Assembly (NCBI GenBank): GCA_022457155.1
Contig: JAJGOT010000345.1
Location: 799,501 to 863,500 of the forward strand
Direction of reading: 5' to 3'
DNA: 64,000 nt
Source: Cladopsammia gracilis
Taxonomy: Eukaryota; Cnidaria; Anthozoa; Scleractinia; Dendrophylliidae
The position numbers and the translations under genes are program-made. Of the stretch, positions 53,646 to 64,000 are shown piece after piece. Position 1 is the stretch's first letter; the number at the start of each line of letters is the position of its first letter. The notes under the pieces were generated by a model, which was given only the letters and a program-made list of their open reading frames with translations, did not search any database and was not told the origin of the DNA.

Positions 53646-56600
53646 GAATGCTGGGATTTCAAGAAAAGTCCTGTTTAGCTAAATACATGTTTATTATTGT
53701 TACCAACATACAGTAGCACTGGGAAACTTTGATTCACTTTACAATCTATTATTTAGATGCTAAATGATATACGATACTTAAACATACTTTTTGGGAAGCT
53801 TTTATTGTAGATCCAAAGTAATAAAAGCACTGCTCTTGTTGACTGACATTTCGAATGGAAGTCACCCTCAGAGTCTGGTATCATTGTATCATTCCCAGTG
53901 ATTTCTGGGAATGTGTTATCATTAGAACTGTTCCGATAATTGAATACTTTCTTAGCATTAAGAGACTTCAACCTCGTTCCCAGGGTCTCTTTTGTTCCCG
54001 TCTGCTGCGGCTTGAGTTACGTTTTAAACCAACTACAACATACATAAACCAGAAACCGACAGATCGTGAATCATTCCCCGGCACTGCCGAACACTTAAGA
54101 GATGTCAGGTAACTCCATTTACCTTAATTAATACCCTGCATTTTGCCAGAAATGAGGTTCAAGAGCTGACGACCGATCTTATTCTCGTAAGTGTATGTAA
54201 TATAAAGCGGCTGCTGGACGCAAGTGATATATATGCTATACCAGTCATTCATTCATAAAGCGGCCGCTTTTTCATGCATGAATCGACTTTACCAAAAGCC
54301 AAATCAATCAATACGCAGTCCCTCGCTATCAAATTTAAGATTGAAAGCCGTCTGCCCGTATAATAAAAGCCTCCTTTTTTTCTGACGTACCAGTTGTTGT
54401 GAACTCGGACCTCTCTTCAGTAACTGAGACACTGGGTTTTATATTATAAAGAATGCAAGTTTAAACATTTTGTTGACCGCGCAGTAGGCGATGAAGATTA
54501 TTTGGTGAAATTTTGTGGACGTCTGCGCGAAATTTTAAGGCAAAGAACTGCGGTTGCTCTTCTAAGCGTGTCAATATTTCTAAGTTAAAGGAGCTGTCAT
54601 TGTTATAAAGAAGAGAAGGCTTGATTGTAGGCGTAACAGGAGATATTATTTTTGTCAACGAGCCCGCGAGAAGCTCGTGGGCGTCTTCGCGTACTCATAA
54701 CGTATGAAATCCATATTCTCGAGAACTGCAAGAAATTTTGCCTTGAATTTTCTGGGATTTGTTCGTGAACAAAACAAATGAACGGGCTTAAATTAAAATT
54801 AGCCAGTTAAGCTTGCGGGATTATTTGCTTCAGAGCAAATTTTAAAAGTTTTGGCGGCGGAGCTGAGAAAACAAGCCACGAAGGAACAAAACAAGAACAT
54901 AAAAAAGAGAACGAACTGAAACTAGTGGCATGTCTTCTCTAATTATAGCGACCTCCGTTGAACATTGACCTCCGAAACATCGCGTAACTTAATATTTGTT
55001 CCCAGACCATTTTACAACATCAAGAGTCCAATATCCAGTATTCCGGCCTCGTTAATGAATTTGTCCCCGATTTCTTTCAAACATTACATCATCTAGTTCT
55101 CTCTCTTATTTCAAACAATGCGTATTTGTGTCACGCTAAGACATTTTTTTAATTCATCGAAACAAAATTTGGTTTATTTAAACTTTTTCAAATGGCAGCG
55201 AAACTTCACACATTTAACAACAACATTTGCCGTGATTTAGCGTTTTCCTAAGTCTTGAAAAATCCATGTGAAGTCCTCCAGAGCTCAAAGCGGCTTATGC
55301 ACTGATCACCGATCGAACGAGCGAGCGAGCGAGTGAAATTTACCCCGCCTGCTACACGAAAATGCGCATACATCTATCTGTACATCTATCTATACGCCAT
55401 GTCTAATAGAGTGGTTTCATATAACCCTTGAAATAGAAATTTGACAAATACACACTATTAGACACTGAATCCATTGTTTTCTTTCGTTTACTGTTGTCTA
55501 TTTAGCAATGCCCGTTTTCATTTTATTCCCCAAGTTTTCTGAAATCACTCTAGTCGCTAAAATGCCCTGTGTACGCGATAGTAATTTAAGTTAAGTATAA
55601 ATGTATTGCAACGATCACAGGTACGTCGCTGGATTATTGTAAAAGTACGCACCTTTGATGACTCTTGGGTAGTTTCGTCACGTAAAATAGAGCGAGATCA
55701 AACAAAAGTCCTTCAATTAAAAATGATTTGCAGAGCGCCTTGTGTTCAAACCAACAGAAGACGTACACACTATTGCACAAAGTATGTGCCGAGTCCTTTT
55801 ATTAAGCAAAAGCGCACTTCTTATAAATAGAACACTGTAATATTTCACGTTACTAAGTCATGACGCCCTTTGTGGCTTTCAGTATTTCCTTCTTTGCTTA
55901 TTTCACTTTCATGAGAATTAATCTCTACTGAACATAATCTTTTGGTTTCATTCTCCAGCATAATTTCTAGAACATTTGTGTGTCTAGGCTCTCAGTGTTT
56001 CCTTTTTTGCCTATGTTTTTCACGAGATTGAACTCTCACCTAAAGATAATCTTTTGGTTTCATTCCCCAAGATTATTTCTAGAACACTTGTGTTCACGTG
56101 ATATTTCACCTTTTGTCACGACTACCTTCTAGCCTGTCAGCGTTTCCTATTTTGCTTATTTTACTTTCATGAGAATTAAATCTCTTGCGATAATTTTTTT
56201 GTTTTAAGGTGATGTTACACGGGACAACGATGACAAAAACCGAAAATGCCCCCTCTCTAAATAGTCAACTCATGGTTCATCTGAACTGGCGGGCGGCCCG
56301 CCTCATATTTCGATGTAACCGTCATAAAAGTACGAATCATGCAGCCATGGTTATAACAGGCTATCGCGGAATAAAAGCAGTCGTAAAGAAATGAAAAGGC
56401 GAAATGCTATATCAAAAGAAAGTAAACGATGTAAGAAGGAGGTGCTCCATTAAGGAGAGGTGGCAGTTATGGGGAGGTCATCAATTAGAGCATTTGAGTG
56501 AGTGACTGAGAAGTCGGGACATGAAAAACTGGCCGTTGTGGAGGGGTGGCCGTTATGGGGAGGTGACCGTTAGTTGAGGTTCTACTGTGATTGATGACCT

Positions 56601-57598
56601 CCCCATAAACGGCCACCTCTTTACAACGGCCAGTAAGGTCTGTCCTAAGGTGGCCGTTGTAAAGAGGTTCGACTGTACGTTGTTTACTATGGTGCACCAA
56701 CATTGTTGCACAACATTTTGTTAGTTCAACAATGTTAGAATGTTTCGCATGCCATGTTAGATCAGTAATGTTTGACCAACATTTTTTGTTGGAGAAATGT
56801 TTTGATTTCCATTAAACATTTCCGCTGACTTTTAACAACGTTAGAGCGATGTTGAATAACGTTTATCCACCCGTCCAACTTTTGTTATACAACAAATGCT
56901 CGATGCGTTATATAACGATGTTCGGGAATGCACTTCATCTAAGCCTACATATAATGTCCCTTGCAGTATCCAATTTAGCACCCTCAATCCCCTCTGGAAG
57001 ACGTTTTAGACGTTTGAAATATTACGTTTTGACAAAACTGACACAGCTTTGTCTCAAAGCACACATGGCAATAAAGACAACTGCAGCTTGTAGGTAGGGT
57101 ATGTTTTGGCCTAAGGGTGCAGTCCGTCCAATGTAGAGGGGAGGAACCATTGGAAACGAATCCCTGGGGACAAGGTCAGTGTGCGGTAGAAATTAAAGTG
57201 TATTAAAAGATAGTTAATAGAACAAACTATATGATGAATATATGATCTTCATATATTCATATTCGTAGAACACACTGGTTATGAAGCTCAACAAATTTCA
57301 AAAAGCATGTACAAAGCTGCTTTGTTTTATGTTGAACGAACCGTGACCGTGCACATTGTTTTATTCAAAGTGTGAGCTCAAAAGTTTCTTCTGGTCAGTT
57401 GCTCATATGCATTTCAATACATTTTGTGTGCACGGTCAAGGCAAACGAACAAAAGAAATGGAGAACAAAAACATGTAACAAAGGACTGACTGAGTTTCAT
57501 AACCAGTTTGTTCTATTAACTATGGTATAGACAATAACTGTATTTGCAACGGAACACCCAAGCTCAAGAAGTAAAGGATCTAATCAGCTATAAAATAA
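53646..57598. other. C-D intergenic region, near-identical partner of 33789-38017
   Basis: Matches the B-C interval at an offset of 19,581 bp; from about 55400 the match is close to perfect by eye. Contains the partner Tigger-like cluster (56424-56675). No gene recognised. Confidence 0.65.
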
Positions 57599-57732
57599 TG
57601 AAACGATTTGATAAAAAAGCAAGGCTGATAAACAGTACGGAAACGACTATATTTATTATTTATTGGATATTTCACAAATATAGTCGTTTCCGTACCGTTT
57701 AATTAGCCTTGCTTTTTTATCAAATCGTTTCA
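57599..57732. mobile_element. Hairpin MITE, partner of 38018-38151
   Basis: Same foldback arms and loop as the partner, at the same offset. Confidence 0.8.
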
Positions 57733-57740
57733 GAAATAAC

Positions 57741-58222
57741 AAATTCGGCTAACGCATTGTTGTACCCAATTCATTCTTTGTTCACAATATTTCCATATAA
57801 TTTCCATGTCAATGCTTCATTGATATGGAAATATGACGAACAAAGAGTTCTAATCCCAAAAGGTTTCAATCCCGGGGTGGGACACCCATATAAAAATGAC
57901 AGGGTGCTCGTCGTACCTTTTTTAGGGGTCAAAATTTGTAGATTGGTACCGCTTAGGGTACTAAAATCTAAAATGACCACCGTTAGAATTTTCGCGGTAC
58001 CTTTTAGGGTAGGAGCCGAAAAAAAGATAAAATATGACATGCGTTATTTTAGAATTGGTGCCTCTTTGGGGTAAAAATTATTTTGAGCCACGCGCATCAA
58101 ACGAGATTCTGGTACCTTTTAGGGTGTTTTTCGAAAATTTCCGACGAGCACCCCCGTCATTTTTATATGGGAGTCCCCCCCCGGGGGTTTGAATTGGGTA
58201 CAACAATGCGTTAGCCGAATTT
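57741..58222. mobile_element. Foldback element, partner of 38161-38660
   Basis: Same outer and inner inverted pairs; a short stretch after the left arm ('caaaccttctaggaataaga') present in the partner is deleted here. Confidence 0.78.
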
Positions 58223-61220
58223 GTCCATAAACGCCAATCAGTGATATTAATTAATATCACATAAAAACTTTCTGGCGTGACATTCCGCTTTCAGGATACC
58301 GTAAGGAAGTTATAAATTTCCTTGAGTCCATTCTTTCCAACCTCAGGCTAAGGTTAATGTAAGATAACGTCTGGTTACACTCGTGCAGTTATATTTTGTA
58401 ACGCTTTAGGTCACGTTGCAAATTTATTGGTAATATCAATCGCTAAGACGAACGTGCGTCCTAAGAGCTCATCCCGTGCTTCTCTCCCATGAAGGGGAGG
58501 TATGGGGAACGGATTGCGTGACGAGCCCTTAGGACGTCTGTATTGGAGGCTACCTTTCAAGTTGTTCATTTTCAAAATATCCTCAGATGTAGCCATCGTG
58601 GTACCCTGTGACAGAGCTTTGCATATTATTTTTTTAAAATTAGCGTGATAAAAATTGTTCTGTTGTGGAGTAAAAACAAATTGGGACCACGCCACGAACA
58701 TGGGATTCTTTTGACAATCGCCCCCGTTTCTTTTGTATGGGAGTCACCCTACCTCCAAAAAAAAAAAATAAAAGAGAATGTTTCCATCTATAGCCTCAAA
58801 AAAACTATCAATACAAACCACTACGGAAACCTTACCTTTACTGAAATAAAATCGAGCTACACCTAAATAAAATCGAGCTAAGGAAAGACCTATAAATGTT
58901 TTGCGTATTTATTACCTAATAACATACATGTCATATTTAGGTTGCGCCTTAATTCAGCACACACTGACACACTGTAATCATGCTGGAAAGTGATTACCAA
59001 AATCTTAAGCGCCGCCGGTATATTGAATGCAACAAACGTGATCACTCGTGGCAGTGGCAATAGGCTCTTGCTCGGGGAGGTTGCTTCCTCTGGAAAATTT
59101 GTAAAATAAGTCTTCTGAAATGGTCAGAAATGCATATAGAACAACCAAACGTGAAGAAAATTATGAAGTACCAACATAAAGATACTTGGTGTATTACATA
59201 ATTACATCAAAATCATCGACATTACATATTACAAAGTTGAATAGAAATAGCCGCTTCAGAAAAACACGCCACTGAGGCGGACACTAAAAAAAAATGGTGT
59301 CACTCATTTTGGTGTCACTGAACTCTCTTTCAGACGGACACCTCTCCAAGTAAATAGCTATCGCTGGTTCTGGTCTCGATGGTGTCAGTCTTAATGAAAG
59401 TTAGCTGTATTCAATAGTCAATAGCTGCGGTTGCACGTTTTAACTTTTACCTAGGTAAATTCGAAATACCAATAGCCCTGCACGCTTAATTCAACTCGGT
59501 AACCGATAAAGCAACTGGGGCAGCAAACTGTCTGTTTTGCTCCAATGCGAGATCCCGGCTCGGTACAACTCATTTACGTGGAAAATGATCCTTGGACACA
59601 TTAGGCTCCTGTTGGACAACTGTACTGGTTGCACAATTTACGTAAAGGAGCCCCGTCGTAGATGTCTCCCATATTAAGGGATGACCCGTAGATATTTAAC
59701 AAGATACCATTAAAACATACAATGATCTGCAGACAGACTTCAGTTCCTTAAAGTTCATATTAAAGTAAGTCAGATTATGTATACCGTGCTAATGAATTTT
59801 TTAATTTTTTTATAGCTATACAAAAATGAAACTACAACTCTTGCTATGACGTTAGAGCGATTTTTCCGACCTTGAAAAACGGTTTCCCAGAGTGTTCGCC
59901 ATTTCTTTCATCCGCCAGTAGCTGAAAAGATCAAAACAACATTTGCTGGTTTCCCCTTTAAAATACTCTAATATGAAAAGAGGCTTGTTGGATTGATCTA
60001 TCGGAATGCTGAAAAGCAAGTGACGTCAAAGAGAATAGCTACTATTTAGCTCACAATCCGTACCCTTTGCTTTGCGTGTTTACTAAACCAACGAAAGGCC
60101 GCGCGCGTTTGCCTCCGTTCGTCCGTCCGTTCAGATCGTTTGTTGTTTTGGTTGTCAAATAACGTATATTCTTCAAGTTAATTATGTTTACGCGTACTCA
60201 TGTTAAGGCCGTACAAAAATCGCTCTAATGCAAATCTAAATCTAGCATTTGATAATGGTGTTGAGTCGGACAACAGGAACTGATCCTGTTCTGAATATGA
60301 ATATATATGAAAATCATATATGTGAACTGCGGATGAACTGTTCTGTTAAACTGTTCAATAATTCATGTGAACTGTTCTGGCACCATCAGTAACTGGCGAC
60401 CAAGGTTCACACGCAGCAATGACTCATCAAATTCGAATGGTCCGTCACTGGACTGAAATGTCACTGAAAAGAATAAAGAAAAAAGTGTCAGCTTTAATGG
60501 AGTTCCAACACTGCTTTGGAAACGGATTTTTTTGGTTTTTCTTGGTTTTCGATCAGATTTGAGATTGAAGCCTCCGTCATGATGGATTTACACTCTTTTC
60601 GACCCCGTTTTAAAGTTAATTTGCAAATTAAAATGCCTGGAAACCCACCCTCCCAAGCATATCATTTCTATCGTACACTGATAGGGGAGCGGAGCGGGGG
60701 AGGGGAGGGGGGTGTTTTGTTCTGATCCTTCACCACTACACCCAACTCTCTGCATTCATATACACCAAAACTCACAACGGACACTAAAGGAAAATAGCGG
60801 ATGATAATTGAATTAGTTATTGCAAAAGAGGAAATCATATCTTCTTAAAATAGACAAAAACAAATGCTATTTTAAAAGTAGAAATACAATGGAAACATTT
60901 AACCCTTTCATCGTCACAACCAATGTGCTGTCCGTGTCCTGTGATTCTAACCTTTGAATGCGGTGATACAATTAAAATGACTGAAATTGTTAAACAATAT
61001 GTTGCTATGGTGCTGTTCAATAGCACCCCATGCAACATGGTACTGAGTCTGTGAATAAAATCCTAAAGTGTAAGTCACGTGACCATTCAAATAAAACCTA
61101 TTCAGATGTTCTTTCCGGTAGTGCTGTTTGTTTCTTTATATTTTGTTAATTTTGGCTTCCTTTCCAGTCTCAAGTTGGGGTATTAGAAATGAAAGAATTA
61201 GAAATGAAAGAATGAGATCC
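58223..61220. other. C-D intergenic region, second part, and 3' flank of gene D
   Basis: Continues the duplicated block; includes a half copy of the AGCTGCGG MITE at about 59419-59500. From about 60190 it is the conserved 3' flank of TPR-CHAT genes. A reading frame at 60835-61038 joins in phase with the gene D CHAT frame if 61049-61224 is spliced out. Confidence 0.5.
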
Positions 61221-63833
61221 TCACCTCGTTTGGCCAAAATTAAACGTCACGTCATCGCCAATTAGCACAAATGGAGCCCAGTACTTCACGGCACTGAAGG
61301 TTTGGGATTCCCGCATCCATTTCATGGCCTGGTTGAGAGACTTACTGGTACTTTGACCTGCCATCAAATGTTCGTAAAACTTTCTCATAAACTCCAGAGT
61401 GGCATCGTCATCAATCGCCCACAGTGACGCAATAACAGAACGTGCACCGGCACCCAAGAAAGCACGTGCAATACCCACCACACCTTCAGCTTTGATCTTC
61501 CCTCGCCCGCTATGACAGCAGCTTAACACAACCAGCCTGGCATGCAATTTTGCATTCAACACATCTGCCATCGTCAAAAGATAATCTTTCTCCGTGGGTG
61601 CTGCGGGTGTTTTGGAACTCGTAGGATCTGGAGACAAAAGAATTTCCCCGGTTTCAGCACAACCATGAGCTGCAATGTGTATTAAGGCAACGGAGTTTAG
61701 CCTGCTTAAAACCTGAGCTTTTGTTGCGTTTTTTCCAGTGAGAGGCTTAATGTTCAGAATCTCTCCAATCATTTCTACCTCCTCTTTAGCACTCGGAAGC
61801 TGCTCTACTGCATTTCCTTTGATGCGGACTGTTTCCACCCACGGATCACCAACTAGCAATGCACCAGACGTACTGTGGCGCCCTTCCGGACACTCTGCCA
61901 TCAGCTTTAAACTGGTTAATGTTGGAACCAGTCGGATTCTGGTGGTTTCAGACAAATACCTGGACTGTTGATCGACAAGAGCAACATAAGGAACCAAGAG
62001 CAATGGACCATTAGGAACAATAATAAGTTCATCATCTTGTATCAAGTGTGAAATCGGGCCAATGAGCACATCCGACAATATTTTCAAAGCATCACCCTTG
62101 CCTACTGATGATGTTAATTCTTTCCCATCCGGATTCCGGTCGGGGAACTCTTTAGAATCTTCATCTGCTGGTTCATCCAAGGAACGATTCTCGCACATGA
62201 TGCTTTTAAAAACACCAATCTGTTCGTAAGTTCCTTGAATTAAAGATTCCAAATTATCACTAGTTTCCTTTTGCATAAACTGGCATTGCCGTTCCTTCTG
62301 TAGTACCCAGAAATTGAGTGACTCCTGGTTTTCTGCAAAAAATATCGTTAGTGATGGAATGTGGCTTGAAATGCCGGACATTGTCTCCATCTGCTCTTCT
62401 GACACTGACCGAGCTGAGTGTACGCCATATTGTGATTCCATGAGATCCATTAGAGCTTGTGCACGTCCCTTCTCAGCTGAAAGAAGCGCCTCAATAACCT
62501 TGCCTTGTTTTAATTGAATACGCCACAACTGACTGTAAGGCTCATCATGTTTATTCCGAAAGCTGATGTTCCATTTGTCTATCGATTGAAGAAGAACCCT
62601 CATTTCATCAACCAGTCTTACACAGGATTTGAAAAAATCCTCAGCCCTAGAAAAGTCGCCGAGAGAGTCATAACCACGACCAAGGCCATAACATGCGTGT
62701 CCTTCTGACTCTTTGCTTCCAATTTCTTTGGCGATACTGAGAGCCTGCAGATGAAAGTGGATTGCTTTTTTGAAATCACCAAGAAATTGATAAGCAAGAC
62801 CAAGGTTCAAATATGCATTTGCTTCTACATCTTTGCTTCCAATATCTTTGGCGATACTAAGAGCCTGCTGATGAAAGTCGATTGCTTTTTTTAAATCGCC
62901 GAGAAAGTGATAAGCAAGACCAAGGTTCAAATTCGCCCCTCCTTCTAAATCTTTCCTTCCAATATCTTTGGCGATACTAAGAGCCTTGTGAAGGAACTCG
63001 ATTGTTCTTTTGAAATCGCCGAGAGAGCGATAAGCAACAGCAAGGGAGTTATACGCATTTCCCTCTGAATCTTTGCTTCCAATATCTTTGGCGATACTAA
63101 GAGCCTGTTGATGAAACTCGATTGCTTTTTTGAAATCGCCGAGAAATTCATAAGCAAGACCAAGGTTGAAATATGTACTTTCTTCTAAATCTTTTCTTCC
63201 AATATCTTTGACGATACTAAGAGCCTGCTGATAAAATTTGATTGCTTTTTTGAAATCGCCGAGAGAGTGATAAGCACTACCAAGGTTGTTATATGCCTTT
63301 CCTTCTGAATCTTTGCTTCCAATATCTTTGGCAATACTAAGGGCCTGCTGATGAAACTCGATTGCTTTTTTGAAATCGCCGTGATAGTGATAAGCATAAC
63401 CAAGGTTCAAATATGCATTTGCTTCTGAATCTTTGCTTCCAATATCTTTGGCGATACTAAGAGCCAGCTGATATAACTCGACTGCTTTTTTGAAATCGCC
63501 GAGAGAGTAATAAGCAAAACCAAGCTTACCGTATGCCTTTCCTTCTGAATCTTTGCTTCCAATATCTTTGGCGATGCTAAGAGCCAGCTGATATAACTCG
63601 ATTGCTGCTTTGAAATCGCCGAGAGAGCGATATGCAAGACCAAGGTTCAAATATGCCCTTCCTTCTCTATCCCTATCTCCCGCGTCTTTAGCTTCACTCA
63701 ATTCTAACTCGAAATATTCTTGGGCTGTTTTAAAGTCCCTCACCTCGTAAGCTTTAATTCCAAGACTGCTCCACGTAATTTCTTTGGAAGCTCTGTTATG
63801 TACTCCATGTTTGCATTCTTGTTCTTGAGATAA
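61221..63833 (-). CDS. Gene D exon 6: TPR array and intact CHAT (partial gene)
   Basis: One open exon of 870 codons after acceptor TCTTCAG; exons 1-5 lie beyond the right edge. It begins [20 protein letters not shown], followed by 8 40-residue TPRs and a degenerate one, a helical linker from [12 protein letters not shown], and a complete CHAT domain. The likely catalytic His is the CAT codon complementary to 61665-61667 (HIAAHG) and the Cys is complementary to 61515-61517 (second Cys of SCCHSG). CHAT proteins are caspase-like proteases; substrate unknown. The open frame continues to 63929 by chance through intron sequence. The stop overlaps a donor-like AG/GTGAGG. This is the only copy in the window without a visible defect. 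Confidence 0.9.
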   Translation of the reverse strand, partial: LSQEQECKHGVHNRASKEITWSSLGIKAYEVRDFKTAQEYFELELSEAKDAGDRDREGRAYLNLGLAYRSLGDFKAAIELYQLALSIAKDIGSKDSEGKAYGKLGFAYYSLGDFKKAVELYQLALSIAKDIGSKDSEANAYLNLGYAYHYHGDFKKAIEFHQQALSIAKDIGSKDSEGKAYNNLGSAYHSLGDFKKAIKFYQQALSIVKDIGRKDLEESTYFNLGLAYEFLGDFKKAIEFHQQALSIAKDIGSKDSEGNAYNSLAVAYRSLGDFKRTIEFLHKALSIAKDIGRKDLEGGANLNLGLAYHFLGDLKKAIDFHQQALSIAKDIGSKDVEANAYLNLGLAYQFLGDFKKAIHFHLQALSIAKEIGSKESEGHACYGLGRGYDSLGDFSRAEDFFKSCVRLVDEMRVLLQSIDKWNISFRNKHDEPYSQLWRIQLKQGKVIEALLSAEKGRAQALMDLMESQYGVHSARSVSEEQMETMSGISSHIPSLTIFFAENQESLNFWVLQKERQCQFMQKETSDNLESLIQGTYEQIGVFKSIMCENRSLDEPADEDSKEFPDRNPDGKELTSSVGKGDALKILSDVLIGPISHLIQDDELIIVPNGPLLLVPYVALVDQQSRYLSETTRIRLVPTLTSLKLMAECPEGRHSTSGALLVGDPWVETVRIKGNAVEQLPSAKEEVEMIGEILNIKPLTGKNATKAQVLSRLNSVALIHIAAHGCAETGEILLSPDPTSSKTPAAPTEKDYLLTMADVLNAKLHARLVVLSCCHSGRGKIKAEGVVGIARAFLGAGARSVIASLWAIDDDATLEFMRKFYEHLMAGQSTSKSLNQAMKWMRESQTFSAVKYWAPFVLIGDDVTFNFGQTR

Positions 63834-64000
63834 CTGAAGAATGTAAACAATACACAACTTATCAGGATTAAACATTACAATGGTCCACTGCCAAAATTTT
63901 AGGGATGTTGAACGATGTGCTACGCACAATGTTTGCTAGAACAAACGTGAGTAAAATGATGTGCAGTTTACCTACCATTTATGTAACATTAATAACTCGT
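63834..64000 (-). other. Gene D intron 5, partial
   Basis: Aligns with intron 5 next to the exon 6 acceptor in A, B and C (30094-30230 is closest). No exon present. Confidence 0.7.

Noticed and set aside
63834..63929. Upstream extension of the gene D frame to a Met at 63929
   Set aside because: The extension is not conserved in A, B or C, where stops occur, and a conserved splice acceptor precedes the shared LSQ/SSQ start of exon 6.
1..64000. Bacterial origin of the TPR-CHAT genes in this window
   Set aside because: Spliced leader exons, introns with retroelements and MITEs, and long intergenic DNA show a eukaryotic nuclear locus, although CHAT domains are common in bacteria.
1..64000. tRNA, rRNA or other structural RNA genes apart from the hammerhead
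   Set aside because: I saw no cloverleaf-like arrangement or recognisable rRNA segment by eye; a dedicated scan was not possible.

Overview
The window is eukaryotic nuclear DNA: AT-rich, short exons with GT/AG introns in consistent phase, many transposon remnants and microsatellites. The gene family (an N-terminal chaperone-type TPR region, a long run of almost identical 40-residue TPRs of the LGN/kinesin-light-chain kind, and a C-terminal CHAT caspase-like domain, i.e. 'tetratricopeptide repeat protein 28-like') is known to be strongly expanded in anthozoans, so a stony coral or close relative is the best guess. That is inference; no species marker is visible.

Layout. (1) 1-2620: 5' part of a Penelope-like retroelement on the minus strand, with an open reverse-transcriptase reading frame of at least 820 codons running off the left edge and a hammerhead ribozyme just before its ATG. 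(2) 2637-4200: decayed 3' half of an L1/Tx1-like LINE. (3) 4599-15593: gene A. (4) 26749-33788: gene B. (5) 41634-53645: gene C. (6) 61221-63833: last large exon of gene D, whose upstream exons lie beyond the right edge. Between them are duplicated intergenic blocks full of MITE-like inverted-repeat elements.

Genes A-D are tandem paralogues, all on the minus strand. Where visible, each has five small coding exons of identical length and phase (91, 162, 78, 68 and 102 nt), then one giant exon carrying all the 40-residue TPRs and, in B and D, the CHAT domain. In A and C the same LINE insertion sits exactly between the TPR part and the CHAT part. The TPR half keeps a long open frame that stops a few codons into the LINE. 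The CHAT half is a pseudogene carrying nonsense codons and a frameshift shared by both copies. B has a complete CHAT domain but one in-frame TAA early in its TPR run. D looks intact as far as it can be seen. The array thus alternates split, CHAT-bearing, split, CHAT-bearing.

Function (established for families, inferred here): TPR arrays bind proteins; CHAT domains are caspase-like His/Cys proteases, and bacterial TPR-CHAT proteins act as regulated effector proteases. A cluster of fast-changing TPR-CHAT genes in which the sensor-like half has been cut loose from the protease half is the most interesting system here. Repeat number (8, 14, 14 and 22 full copies) changes by whole 120-bp units, including a 1,080-bp internal duplication in gene C.
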